34,339 bases of DNA from Methylocucumis oryzae (GCF_000963695.1 NZ_LAJX01000028.1:1-34339); one strand, 5' to 3'; counted from the stretch's first letter, positions 11,038 through 19,393 are shown. Notes: generated from the sequence alone by a model not told the origin. Made by a program: numbers and translations.

Positions 11038-12435
11038 ATGGCGGATATTTTAAAACGTAAAAAAGCCTTATCGGTTAATCCGTTAAAAGCCAGCCAACCC
11101 ACTGGCGGCACTTTAGCCACCTTAGGCTTTAACCGAGCCATGCCTATGTTACATGGTTCACAAGGGTGTACCGCATTTGCCAAGGTGTTCTTTGTACGCC
11201 ATTTTCGTGAACCGATACCGTTGCAAAGCACGGCTATGGATCAAGCCAGCTCAGTATTAGGTGCCGATGAAAATGTGCGTGAAGGCATACGCGTCATTTC
11301 AGAAAAATCTAAGCCTGCGTTAATCACCGTGTTAACCACAGGTCTCTCAGAAACCCAAGGTGCCGATGTGCATAGAAACATCCGCGAGTTTCGCGCCGCG
11401 CATCCTGAATACGATGATATTGCTGTCGTTGGCGTTAACACGCCGGATTTTACCGGTAGCGTCGAAACCGGTTATGCCGCCACCTTAACTGAAATCATCC
11501 GCGCGGTAGTGCCGGATGCCAAAACTGCAGGCACGGTGCCTGGTACACGGCAGCGCCAAGTCAATGTCTTAGTCAGTTATATGTTAACGCCCGGCGACCT
11601 GGAAGCATTGCAAACTATTTTTGAGCAATTTCGTTTACGTCCGGTGTTTGTACCTGATTTGTCCGACTCGTTAGACGGGTGTTTAACCGAAGATGATTTT
11701 AGCCCGGTGACGATTGGCGGCACCTTGATGTCAGAAATGAAAACCTTAGGTGAAGCCGTTGCCACCGTCGTGATTGGGCCTTCATTGGCTAAACCGGCTG
11801 AAGTGTTAGCGGAAAAAACCGGTGTGCCTAATTACTTCATCGATCATTTATACGGTTTAAAAGCCAACGATACGCTGATGTGTACGCTAGCGGAAATCAG
11901 CGGTAATCCCGTACCTGAACGCTTAGAACGGCAGCGCCGACAATTGCAAGATGCAATGCTAGACACCCATTTTATGCTTGGTCAGCTTAGAGTCGCGATT
12001 GCCGCCGATGCTGATTTATTAGGCGCTTTTGTCGATTTAGTGCAAGACATGGGCGCTGAAGTTGTCGCCGCCGTAACCAGTTGTCATACGCCACAATTAG
12101 CTAAACTCAATGTTGAGGCAGTCAAAATTGGCGATTTAGAAGATATGGAAATCATGGGTAAAGCAAAACACGTGCAACTCGTCATTGGTAATTCTCATGC
12201 CGTTGATACCGCGCAACGCTTAGGCGTGCCGATTTTACGCGCCGGTTTTCCGTTATACGACATTATCGGTGGTTATCAAAAAACCTGGATTGGTTATCAA
12301 GGGACTAGACAGACATTATTCGATTTGGCCAACCTGGTGATTAACTTCAGCCATGAGGAAATACCCGTTTACCATTCGATTTATGCGCAAAAACCCGCTC
12401 ACGAACTCAACGACTACGCTAAGCCATGTCATTAA
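11038..12435 (+). CDS. nifN: Nitrogenase FeMo-cofactor scaffold protein NifN
   Basis: A complete 465-residue NifN, partner of NifE in the FeMo-cofactor scaffold. The conserved cysteine appears as C44 in MLHGSQGCTAFAKVFFVRHF, matching the single conserved NifN cysteine that helps hold a [4Fe-4S] cluster. Other family features are SQPTGGTLATLGF near the N-terminus, VNTPDFTGSVETGYA, and GFPLYDIIGGYQKTWIGYQGTR near the C-terminus. The start is 9 bp after the nifE stop behind GAGGTG, and the gene overlaps nifX by 10 bp, so the three are translated as one operon. It is intact. Confidence 0.97.
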   Translation: MADILKRKKALSVNPLKASQPTGGTLATLGFNRAMPMLHGSQGCTAFAKVFFVRHFREPIPLQSTAMDQASSVLGADENVREGIRVISEKSKPALITVLTTGLSETQGADVHRNIREFRAAHPEYDDIAVVGVNTPDFTGSVETGYAATLTEIIRAVVPDAKTAGTVPGTRQRQVNVLVSYMLTPGDLEALQTIFEQFRLRPVFVPDLSDSLDGCLTEDDFSPVTIGGTLMSEMKTLGEAVATVVIGPSLAKPAEVLAEKTGVPNYFIDHLYGLKANDTLMCTLAEISGNPVPERLERQRRQLQDAMLDTHFMLGQLRVAIAADADLLGAFVDLVQDMGAEVVAAVTSCHTPQLAKLNVEAVKIGDLEDMEIMGKAKHVQLVIGNSHAVDTAQRLGVPILRAGFPLYDIIGGYQKTWIGYQGTRQTLFDLANLVINFSHEEIPVYHSIYAQKPAHELNDYAKPCH

Positions 12436-12911
12436 CAAGACGCATGCACATCGTGCCCGACTCGGAACAGGAAAAATTTATGGAAACGGCCTTAAAAATC
12501 GCGTTTGCGACCAGCGATATGGAAACGGTTAATCAACATTTCGGCTCGGCTAAATCGTTTGCGGTTTATGCCGTCGATATGGATAACGCTAAATTTTTAG
12601 AAGCAGCACAGTTTGGTGAATTAAGCCAAGACGGTAATGAAGACAAGTTATCGGTAAAACTGGATTTATTAGCCGGATGTGCCGCCGTGTATTGCCAAGC
12701 AGTAGGCGGTTCGGCGGTAAACCAATTGATTTCACGCAATATTCAGCCGGTAAAAGTTCATGAAGGCAGTCGAATAAACGACTTAATCGTGGATTTACAA
12801 AACGAAATCAAAGCAGGCCCGTCTAGCTGGCTAGCGAAAGCGATTAATCAACACAAAAGCCCAGACCCTAATCGATTCAGCCAAATGGCTGATGAAGGCT
12901 GGGATGAATAA
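12426..12911 (+). CDS. nifX: NifX, FeMo-cofactor precursor carrier
   Basis: A 161-residue protein. NifX binds NifB-co and the VK-cluster and ferries cofactor precursors to and from NifEN. The conserved NifX/NafY core is visible as LKIAFATSDMETVNQHFGSAKSFAVY, with the usual His near residue 38, and later AGCAAVYCQAVGGSAVNQLI. The ATG at 12426 overlaps nifN and gives MSLTRRMHIVPDSEQEKFMETA, the usual length and N-terminal pattern. An internal ATG at 12480 would remove this conserved leader, so the upstream start is preferred. Confidence 0.93.
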   Translation: MSLTRRMHIVPDSEQEKFMETALKIAFATSDMETVNQHFGSAKSFAVYAVDMDNAKFLEAAQFGELSQDGNEDKLSVKLDLLAGCAAVYCQAVGGSAVNQLISRNIQPVKVHEGSRINDLIVDLQNEIKAGPSSWLAKAINQHKSPDPNRFSQMADEGWDE

Positions 12912-12959
12912 AAAACACACCAACCATTTTAACTAACCAAACCTAACGAGGATTCATCT

Positions 12960-13429
12960 ATGTCCAGTTCATTAGTTGTTGCTGAAGATGATAACCATCT
13001 TCAATCCGACATTGTTAAAGACTATATCAAGCAATTACGCGCGATAGACACTTACGACACCTATGCAGGCTGGTCGGAAGCCAAAATTATCGACCCAGTG
13101 GTGTTAACCAAAGAGCGTAAGAAAAATATCCCTGTAATAGGCGATCCTGACGAAATCACAATTGCGCGCTTAAAAGCTTATTACAACTCGGTAGCCACGT
13201 TACTTGAAAAAAAATCAGGTCTAATGGCGGCTCCGATTGTGCATTTAAGCCATGAGGCTTTGGTCGCGCCTTAATCATGGTCGGCAAACTCGTCGTCGTC
13301 GATAAAATTTTACGTGACACGCACCGCTTTGGCTTTGATAGCTTAGAAGATTTATGCCAAAAAACCGATAAAGTCATCGAAAAAGCACTCGGTTTAATTG
13401 AAAAATACAATGCAGCTGCGACCGATTAA
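12960..13429 (+). CDS. NifX-associated nitrogen fixation protein, DUF269 (one frame break)
   Basis: About 156 residues after frame repair. This family nearly always follows nifX and is often called NifX-associated protein; its exact role in cofactor maturation is not settled. Recognisable parts are DIVKDYIKQLRAIDTYDTYAGWSEAKIIDPVVLTKERKKNIPVIGDP and, after the break, the restored FGRALIMVGKLVVVDKILRDTHRFGFDSLEDL. The break is a missing G at 13256-13257: the GGC of GFGR has lost one base, and the frame runs into a stop at 13274. The distal half continues in another frame to 13429. A GAGG ribosome site precedes ATG 12960. It lies 48 bp after nifX in the same operon. Confidence 0.88.
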
Positions 13430-13440
13430 GGAGTCCCATC

Positions 13441-13656
13441 ATGTCTGACGAACTTAAAGATTTAGAAAAAGAAGTTAAAAAAACCAAACGCTTAGCCGCC
13501 GAAAAAGCCATGGAATTACACGATTTAATCGAAGATAGACTCCCTGATGCCTATGGTGAATTACTAGGTATTGCGCAAGAAACTTATGTCGCTTGCAAAA
13601 CCTGGGATGAAGCGAATAAACGCTTTCAAGCCGCACAAGCAGCGGTGAGTGCGTAG
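13441..13656 (+). CDS. CCE_0567-like small helical nif protein
   Basis: A 71-residue, highly charged helical protein (LKDLEKEVKKTKRLAAEKAMELHDLIEDRLPDAY...). It resembles the CCE_0567 family of Rop-like antiparallel helical proteins found in nif clusters beside the DUF269 gene. Position, length and sequence pattern agree. The molecular role is unknown to me. It starts 11 bp after the DUF269 stop behind AAGGAG, and its end lies just before the fdxB ribosome site. Confidence 0.8.
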   Translation: MSDELKDLEKEVKKTKRLAAEKAMELHDLIEDRLPDAYGELLGIAQETYVACKTWDEANKRFQAAQAAVSA

Positions 13657-13666
13657 GAGAACGACT

Positions 13667-13975
13667 ATGACAGACTTTGTAACTGGCGTGACTTTTGGCG
13701 GTGATGTGTGGACGCCCTCTTATGTCACCGATATTAATCAAAAAACCTGTATAGGCTGTGGCCGCTGCTTTAAAGTCTGTCCACGCGATGTATTTGATTT
13801 AGTAGATAAATATGACGTTTTAGATGCGGCTGACATCGACGATGAATTCGAAGATGAAGACGATAGCAGCATGGTGATGAGTATTAAAAACGCGTTGGAC
13901 TGCATAGGTTGCGAAGCCTGCTCAAAAGTCTGCCCAAAAGACTGTTTTACTCATCAACATAAAGCAGCAGCTTGA
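13667..13975 (+). CDS. fdxB: Nif-associated 2[4Fe-4S] ferredoxin III, FdxB type
   Basis: A 102-residue ferredoxin. Two cluster-binding motifs are clear: CIGCGRCFKVCP and CIGCEACSKVCP, separated by an acidic insert (ADIDDEFEDEDD) typical of the nif-specific ferredoxin III family. It probably supplies low-potential electrons to nitrogenase or to cofactor assembly. ATG 13667 is chosen because it follows TAGGAGA at good spacing and gives the family N-terminus MTDFVTGVTFGG. An upstream GTG at 13649 in the same frame overlaps the preceding gene and lacks a site. Confidence 0.92.
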   Translation: MTDFVTGVTFGGDVWTPSYVTDINQKTCIGCGRCFKVCPRDVFDLVDKYDVLDAADIDDEFEDEDDSSMVMSIKNALDCIGCEACSKVCPKDCFTHQHKAAA

Positions 13976-14008
13976 CCTAATGCCAACTGAACTATAGGAA
14001 CTACCCCC

Positions 14009-14332
14009 ATGCCAAGACCCGAAAAACATGTGTTTGTTTGCACGCAAAATCGCCCACAAGGTCATCCGCGTGGCTCATGTGCGGCTTCTGGCTGCGCTGA
14101 AGTCATGAACGAATTTATGAATGAAATTCAAGCGCGTAATTTGTTTGAAAAAATCGGTTTAACCAATACCGGCTGTATGGGCCCTTGTATGATGGGACCT
14201 AGCGTGTTGGTTTATCCTGAAGGCGTGATGTACGGCAAAGTCAAAAAAGAAGACGTTAAAACCATTATTGAGCAACATTTGCTCAATGGTACGCCGGTCG
14301 CCGACTTAATCATGCCGGCTGACGTTTGGTAG
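14009..14332 (+). CDS. Thioredoxin-like [2Fe-2S] ferredoxin
   Basis: A 107-residue ferredoxin with the cysteine pattern of thioredoxin-fold [2Fe-2S] proteins: C11-x12-C24 and C56-x3-C60 (TGCMGPCMMGPSVLVYPEGVMYG). C29 is an extra cysteine. Related ferredoxins occur in the nif clusters of Azotobacter and other diazotrophs; their exact partner is not established. A GGAAC site precedes ATG 14009. It is cotranscribed with fdxB, 33 bp upstream, and is followed at 7 bp by the next gene. Confidence 0.9.
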   Translation: MPRPEKHVFVCTQNRPQGHPRGSCAASGCAEVMNEFMNEIQARNLFEKIGLTNTGCMGPCMMGPSVLVYPEGVMYGKVKKEDVKTIIEQHLLNGTPVADLIMPADVW

Positions 14333-14339
14333 GTGACTC

Positions 14340-14826
14340 ATGTTGTTTGAAGAGCGCGTGTTATTCAGCCCTACCGTCCCTGAAGCCGTCAACCAATTGC
14401 TACAGGAAGCGGTTGCTGCTAGTCATGCTAATCAAGCGCGGGCTGAGAAGCTGTTTATCGAAGCCAATGCTTTAGATAGTCGTTGTTTGCAAACGTATTT
14501 TGCGTTGTACAAGTTTTATTTTCATGTCAAACGTTTTAGCCGATGCTGAAGCAGTAGTTTTACAAGCGTTAGCAGAAGCGGCTAACCAAGGCGGTTTTGT
14601 TAATAATCCTAAGCAATTAACCGAGCACTACCCTGCACAAGGTTTTTATCTTAACGAATGCGCGTTGTTCTACTTGTATTCGTTAAAAGCCTTAGCGTTT
14701 ATCAAACTTAGGCAAGACCAATCCCGTTATGCGCATGAGATATTAGCGTTTATCAAACAATTAGACCCAGAAGACCGCTCCGGCGCGTCAGTCATTATGG
14801 ACTTAGCTCAAGGAGTTACTTACTAA
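14340..14826 (+). CDS. Nif-cluster helical/TPR-like protein (one frame break)
   Basis: About 161 residues after frame repair. The sequence is all-helical in character. An N-terminal stretch AVAASHANQARAEKLFIEANALD...FALYKFYFHVKRLADAEAVVLQAL has the spacing of tetratricopeptide repeats, which suggests a protein-binding adaptor. The frame breaks at the T4 run 14534-14537. Removing one base joins KFYFHVKR to ADAEAVVLQALAEAANQGGF without loss. The gene starts 7 bp after the ferredoxin stop and ends overlapping the ATG of the next gene, so translational coupling is likely. I know of similar TPR-type proteins in nif clusters but cannot name a function. Confidence 0.75.
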
Positions 14827-15194
14827 TGGAATTAACCGACTATATTGCTAGCAATCGTGCCGTCGCTGAAGCCGTTTGCCAACGCTTAGCACACGAAATC
14901 GACAAATTAGGACTCAGCGCGACAGTGACGTATCCGCAGTATGAAGGCTCAAGCTTTGAACTTATCAAAGACCCTTACACAGGCCAACAAAATCTGTGCT
15001 GTTATTGGTTTGACCAACATAAGCGCCACCGCTTAGGCCGTTTGCAATTTAATAGCGATGGTAGTTTTTATGCTGAATACGATGTATCACAACCGCATCC
15101 TACTAAAAAGAAATGGTTTATTGAAAGCGTAACCGCCTGGGGCCAAGCCGACAATATGAAAGCGGAAGCCAAATTACTGCCTATGGCGCAATAA
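14826..15194 (+). CDS. Nif-cluster protein of unknown function
   Basis: A 122-residue soluble protein that I do not recognise. It has a helical N-terminus (AVAEAVCQRLAHEIDKLGLSA) followed by beta-rich sequence (FELIKDPYTGQQNLCCYWFDQHKRHRLGRLQFNSDGSFYAEYDV) and a tail ending KAEAKLLPMAQ. The ATG overlaps the stop of the preceding gene (TAATG), showing that it belongs to the nif operon. The paired cysteines CC at about residues 58-59 are noticeable but not a known cluster motif. Its context implies a role in nitrogenase maturation or protection, which is inference. Confidence 0.72.
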   Translation: MELTDYIASNRAVAEAVCQRLAHEIDKLGLSATVTYPQYEGSSFELIKDPYTGQQNLCCYWFDQHKRHRLGRLQFNSDGSFYAEYDVSQPHPTKKKWFIESVTAWGQADNMKAEAKLLPMAQ

Positions 15195-15238
15195 CACTCA
15201 CAACTCAACCTCAACCTTAGCATTACTGGAGCAGCTCC

Positions 15239-15808
15239 ATGTTATTAGACACCTATCAAGCCAAAGGCTTATTAACCGTGACCTTAGTCAATGGCCAAAC
15301 CAGCACGGCTGGCGTTTATGCTTACCGTGGCGATTTAGTGTTAATCGAAGGCGCATTACGCGAAGGCTCAACCACTGACCGCAAACCACCTGAAGCATTA
15401 TTGATTCATTCGGCATTAATCGTTGCCAATGACAAAATCGTTTTCATCAATGGTTTATTACCGACATTAAGCTTATTACCCATCTTAGTTGAAAAGTATA
15501 AAGATGATTTCGCACCGGACTGTGCTGCGCTGATTTATGTCGAGAATATCGCTAAAGCCATGCAAGTTGAATTAGCCGGTGTCGTCTTTAAACTGTTACC
15601 GTTTAAAGAAGGTCTGGTTTGGAATGAAATCTTAGAAGAGTTATATATCGAAAAGCACGAGTTAAAAGGCCAATCGGCTGAAGACAAAGTGGCCATTGCG
15701 TATAACGCCGCTAAGACCTATAACGCCAAATCGCCTTTAGTCAGTTACGCAGAAGCTGAAGCGAACACCATTGTTGTCGTTAAAGATGCGGCTGTTGGTG
15801 CTGTGTAA
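15239..15808 (+). CDS. Nif-cluster protein of unknown function (189 aa)
   Basis: A 189-residue protein with no motif I recognise. The first 60 residues are beta-rich (GLLTVTLVNGQTSTAGVYAYRGDLVLIEGALREG), followed by mixed helical sequence. A GGAGCAG site precedes ATG 15239. It lies 44 bp after the previous gene, in the same orientation, and is probably the last gene before the repeat element that separates the AAA+ gene. No signal peptide or membrane segment is obvious. Confidence 0.72.
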   Translation: MLLDTYQAKGLLTVTLVNGQTSTAGVYAYRGDLVLIEGALREGSTTDRKPPEALLIHSALIVANDKIVFINGLLPTLSLLPILVEKYKDDFAPDCAALIYVENIAKAMQVELAGVVFKLLPFKEGLVWNEILEELYIEKHELKGQSAEDKVAIAYNAAKTYNAKSPLVSYAEAEANTIVVVKDAAVGAV

Positions 15809-15826
15809 GTTTCTTTGATTGTCATC

Positions 15827-15846
15827 GTTCCCACGCCTGTGGGAAC
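15827..15846. repeat. Short palindrome after the nif small genes
   Basis: GTTCCCAC-GCCT-GTGGGAAC is a perfect 8-bp stem. It belongs to the same cgTTCCCACGC repeat family as 15931-16149 and 20056-20161. It could act as a weak transcription attenuator, but A residues rather than T residues follow it on the + strand. Confidence 0.6.
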
Positions 15847-15860
15847 AAAAAAGCCTTCTT

Positions 15861-15930
15861 GGAGTACAAAGCTCGCTTTGTGCGGTGTTTAAACTTGTGC
15901 AAGGCAAGCCTTGCACTCCGAAAATCGGAT
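15861..15930. repeat. Dispersed palindromic repeat, copy 2 (inverted A)
   Basis: This is the inverted counterpart of 8708-8776: the GGAGTACAAAGC start and GCACTCCGAAAATCGGA end match in reverse complement, with differences mostly in the centre. It directly abuts the left arm of the 39-bp inverted-repeat element. Confidence 0.75.
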
Positions 15931-16149
15931 GTTTCTCTCGTTCCCACGCTCTGCGTCACTGCCCACAGTAGTGTTACGGTAAATTTATTAAGTTTAGATA
16001 TAGGATGCGCTGAGGTACGAAGCGCATCAGTCGAGTTCTTACCTGCGATGCGCCTCCTATCGTCGGCACATCCTATAACTATCTTATTGAAAAATAAATA
16101 TAATTTCTTAACTGTGGGCAGTGACGCAGAGCGTGGGAACGAGAGAAAC
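15931..16149. repeat. MITE-like element with 39-bp perfect terminal inverted repeats
   Basis: The arms 15931-15969 and 16111-16149 are exact reverse complements over 39 bases (each contains CGTTCCCACGCTCTGCGTCA or its complement). The 141-bp interior carries a second imperfect inverted repeat, TATAGGATG ... CATCCTATA. No protein is encoded. The right arm ends 13 bp before the AAA+ start codon. With the neighbouring repeats it fills the 354-bp gap 15809-16162. Confidence 0.85.
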
Positions 16150-16162
16150 GATAGGGACTCCC

Positions 16163-17872
16163 ATGAAACTGCAACTAGATCGCAAATATGCCGAGGCCAT
16201 GGCCTTAGAATTCCCGAATTTAACCCGCTTAACCGAACAACTGCGTTTTGGTAGCAAAGCCGAAGTCTTATATCAACAGTTAAGCGCGGCCGAACTCAGT
16301 TACCTTAAATCGCTCTACCAACAAGACGGTCATGACATGCAAGGTCATGTCGCCCAGCTCTCAACGTTGCAACAAGCAATGAACGATGACACGTTGCGGT
16401 TTGGCGAAGATGATTTGGAATTGTTGCTGCCTGCATTAGCGCGTTATTTGATTCACAACGCACTGCGTGGCTGGTTGTTTCAAGCTAATGTCGCTGGTAA
16501 ACCTATGGCGTATTTAGTAACACGGCTAGATTATACGCCCGCAGGTGAAGAGGAAACCGGACGTGTCACACTAGAACTAAAAGCCAACGCTAAGGGCAAA
16601 GTCACTGTCGTCACGGTGATTATTCGCGCCCGCGACATTACCGACAAAACCATGACTGAAATTCTCATGGCTAAAGGCTTTTTAAAAGAAACACCTGAAT
16701 TAATTGACAGCTACGATGCGACTAGCGCTCGATATTTTCAATGGTGTGGCCAATCAGGGACGCAGTTTTTAGCCAAAGGTACTGGTTTTTTTGCTGAAGA
16801 CCCCACCGCAAGTCACCGCAACACCGATTGGGCGCGTAAAGATGTTGTCGTGTTATCAACTGATGGGGGTCATGCGCGGTTAGTATGCGACGAAAGCATC
16901 TTAGTCGATAGAGCGTTAACAACCGAAGCGAAAGGCGATATTTTGGCCAAATATCTGCGCAAAGCGGCAAAAAGTTTACGCTACGACGGCAAAGTCGAAA
17001 ACGAAGTTGAAGCCTCACAAGCTGAGATTCCTAAAGGCTTGTTTACTGAATTACCGGTACACGGTTATTTATTGATGTACCATTTAGAATTACATCATCA
17101 TTTATGGGTACATGTTTCTGATATACAGCCCTATCAATATCAACCTGAACTCAAACAAAAACTAATCTTACGCGAAGAGCAAATCGATTTAATCGACATA
17201 TTAACTGCAGAAATGGATGTGCTAATGGACGATATTGTCGCCGGTAAATCCGGGGGAACGACCGTCTTATGTGCTGGCCCTGCCGGTGTTGGTAAAACCT
17301 TAACCGCCGAAGTGTATTCAGAAATTATCAAGCGACCGTTATACCGCGTACATTCCGGTCAGCTGGGCTTAAACGTCGCGGAAATGGAAAAAGCGTTAAA
17401 AGATGTATTAACTCGCGCGCAGCGTTGGGGCGCGATAATGCTCATCGATGAAGCCGATGTCTATATCAAACGCCGCGATAACAATATGACAATGAACGCC
17501 GTAGTCGGGGTCTTTTTACGCGTATTGGAATATTTCAACGGTTTATTGTTCTTAACGACCAACCGCATCGACGATATTGATGAAGCCATTGTGTCGCGCT
17601 GCATTGCGTTAATTAAATACTACCCACCCGACACCGATGCGCGCCGTAAGATTTGGCATGTGATGAGCGAACAATTTCAACTTAATCTGGATGCTGCGCT
17701 CATCGAACAATTGACGCACACTTTTCCTGAAGCCACCGGCCGGGATATTAAAGGCTTATCAAAACTAGTCGGCAAGTATTGCCAACATAAACAGGTAGCA
17801 CCTAGTATGGATGTGTTTAGGCGATGTTCGTTGTTTAGGGGGATGGAGTTAAGCCGTAGCGAAGCTGTGTAG
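16163..17872 (+). CDS. AAA+ ATPase of the nif cluster
   Basis: A 569-residue protein. Residues 1 to about 340 form an N-terminal region I cannot assign. Residues about 345-550 are an AAA+ domain with Walker A GPAGVGKT (372-379), Walker B IMLIDEAD (D429-E430), a sensor-1-like LTTNRID segment near 466, and ATGRDIKGLSKLV as the small-domain sensor-2 region. ATG 16163 is chosen for the good N-terminus MKLQLDRKYAEAMALEFPNL; the frame is open upstream to 16121 but those codons lie inside the repeat arm. The AAA+ core is classical, unlike ClpX or NifA: no sigma-54 activator loop and no DNA-binding domain are visible. Remodelling of a nitrogenase assembly complex is plausible from context only. The gene is intact. 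Confidence 0.85.
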   Translation: MKLQLDRKYAEAMALEFPNLTRLTEQLRFGSKAEVLYQQLSAAELSYLKSLYQQDGHDMQGHVAQLSTLQQAMNDDTLRFGEDDLELLLPALARYLIHNALRGWLFQANVAGKPMAYLVTRLDYTPAGEEETGRVTLELKANAKGKVTVVTVIIRARDITDKTMTEILMAKGFLKETPELIDSYDATSARYFQWCGQSGTQFLAKGTGFFAEDPTASHRNTDWARKDVVVLSTDGGHARLVCDESILVDRALTTEAKGDILAKYLRKAAKSLRYDGKVENEVEASQAEIPKGLFTELPVHGYLLMYHLELHHHLWVHVSDIQPYQYQPELKQKLILREEQIDLIDILTAEMDVLMDDIVAGKSGGTTVLCAGPAGVGKTLTAEVYSEIIKRPLYRVHSGQLGLNVAEMEKALKDVLTRAQRWGAIMLIDEADVYIKRRDNNMTMNAVVGVFLRVLEYFNGLLFLTTNRIDDIDEAIVSRCIALIKYYPPDTDARRKIWHVMSEQFQLNLDAALIEQLTHTFPEATGRDIKGLSKLVGKYCQHKQVAPSMDVFRRCSLFRGMELSRSEAV

Positions 17873-17889
17873 CCGTATAATAAAAGAAA

Positions 17890-18020
17890 GCCCCGACGCT
17901 TGGAGAAGGACGCCGGGGCCTGGAAAGAAAATCAGCCGGTTACAAAGGGGGAATACGGCTGATTGATCGCCGTAGCAGGCGAACATCAATAAGATTATGC
18001 TAACTTGAAAAAGTTTCAAG
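17890..18020. other. Cluster of four hairpins between convergent genes (terminator or structured RNA)
   Basis: Four inverted repeats lie between the AAA+ stop and the rlmD stop. They are GCCCCG/CGGGGC (17890-17895 with 17914-17919), AATCAGCCG/CGGCTGATT (17930-17938 with 17956-17964), CGCC/GGCG (about 17968-17981) and CTTGAAA/TTTCAAG (18004-18010 with 18014-18020). The first two are strong. No T-run follows any of them on the + strand, so they are not textbook intrinsic terminators, although a bidirectional terminator role is likely for at least one. Confidence 0.5.
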
Positions 18021-18058
18021 TCTGATTAAATTTTATTTCTACCTTTCTATTGGGCTGA

Positions 18059-19393
18059 CTAATTTTTTACAAACCAAGCCATAGATTCAACATGAGCGGT
18101 ATGTGGAAACATATCCATAACGCCTGCTTTCACTAAAGTAAAACCTAGCTCGTGGACTAATATGCCCGCATCTCTTGCTAACGTTGAGGGATTACAGGAA
18201 ACATAAATCAGTTGTTCTGGCTGCCAGTGCGCTAAATGATGTAAGACTTCGGCAGCACCGGCGCGCGAGGGGTCTAGCAGTATTTTGTTATAGCGTTGTT
18301 GACTCCACGTATACTGACTAATGTCTTTGCTTAAATCAGCCACATAAAATTCGACGTTGTTAATCCCGTTAGCGGCTGCATTAGCGCGTGCGTGATTGAC
18401 TAAAGGTAAATCGCCTTCAATACCGACGACTTTTCCGGCACGTTTCGCAATAGGTAACGTGAAATTGCCTAAACCGCAGAATAAATCTAATACCTGGTCA
18501 GTCGGCTTTAAGTCTAACGCGTCAACGACTCGGTTAATCATGGCTTGGTTAATGTCATAATTGACTTGAGTAAACATCGCTGGTCTAAAGTTAAAGACAA
18601 TACCGTGCTCAGGTAATGCATAAGTAGGTGTTACTTCTGGTTCGCCAGGTAACGGCACAATTGAATCTGGACCTTTAGCTTGTAGGCACAAATGCAGATT
18701 ATGTTCATGACTAAACGCGCGCATCTGCTCTATATCGTCAGCGCTTGGTGGCTCAAGCACCCGTATCGCTAACACCGTCACCTGATCGCCGATAGCGACT
18801 TCGATTTGTGGGATTTGGCTGCGTATACTTAAGCCTTTTATCATATCGCCTAATGCGGTTAAACGCGTACCAACGCTAGGATGCATCACTAAACACGTAT
18901 TAATATCGGCTAAGTATTGATGTTTTTTTTCTCTAAACCCCACTAACACGCGGTCTTTTGCGGCGACATATTTTACGCCCATACGTGCTTTGCGCCTATA
19001 ACCCCAATGCGGGCCGGTTAATGGCTGCCAAATCTCCGGAATATCGAGTTTGCCAATACGTTTAAATTGCTCAACCAGTAAGTGTTGTTTAATAAGAATT
19101 TGTTGGTCGGAAGCAACGTGTTGGAAGCTACAACCACCGCATACGCCATAATGCGGACACTCGGGTGTGACGCGTTGCGGACTCGCTTCGATAATGCGGC
19201 TGACTCGGCCTTCGGCATAATCTTTACGGATGTCGGTGTAGATAAATTCTACTTGCTCCCCAGGTAAGGCTTCATCGATAAAGACAGCTTTGCCGTCAAC
19301 GTGCGCGACGCCTCGACCATCGTGAGTCAGTGCAGTAATTGTGGCGTTAACCGGTGTTTCAGGTAGGGTTTTGCGTTTTCTATGTCTTGCCAT
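18059..19393 (-). CDS. rlmD: 23S rRNA (uracil-1939-C5) methyltransferase RlmD (RumA)
   Basis: A 444-residue rRNA methyltransferase. A TRAM domain (NATITALTHDGRGVAHVDGKAVFIDEALPGE) is followed by the [4Fe-4S] cysteines CPHYGVCGGCSFQH, the SAM-binding motif VLDLFCGLGNFTLPIA, the LLDPSRAGA segment, and the catalytic SCNPSTLARD cysteine. It methylates 23S rRNA U1939 using S-adenosylmethionine. ATG 19393 (MARHRKRKTL) is preferred. The frame stays open to 19498, but that would overlap the ydbL-like gene. The start lies 2 bp after the ydbL stop, so it is the last gene of a ydbH-ydbL-rlmD unit. It is intact. Confidence 0.93.
   Translation of the reverse strand: MARHRKRKTLPETPVNATITALTHDGRGVAHVDGKAVFIDEALPGEQVEFIYTDIRKDYAEGRVSRIIEASPQRVTPECPHYGVCGGCSFQHVASDQQILIKQHLLVEQFKRIGKLDIPEIWQPLTGPHWGYRRKARMGVKYVAAKDRVLVGFREKKHQYLADINTCLVMHPSVGTRLTALGDMIKGLSIRSQIPQIEVAIGDQVTVLAIRVLEPPSADDIEQMRAFSHEHNLHLCLQAKGPDSIVPLPGEPEVTPTYALPEHGIVFNFRPAMFTQVNYDINQAMINRVVDALDLKPTDQVLDLFCGLGNFTLPIAKRAGKVVGIEGDLPLVNHARANAAANGINNVEFYVADLSKDISQYTWSQQRYNKILLDPSRAGAAEVLHHLAHWQPEQLIYVSCNPSTLARDAGILVHELGFTLVKAGVMDMFPHTAHVESMAWFVKN

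Noticed and set aside
16163-17872. AAA+ gene as a second NifA or sigma-54 activator
   Set aside because: It lacks the GAFTGA loop, a GAF domain and a DNA-binding helix-turn-helix; its AAA+ core is of the classical remodeller type.
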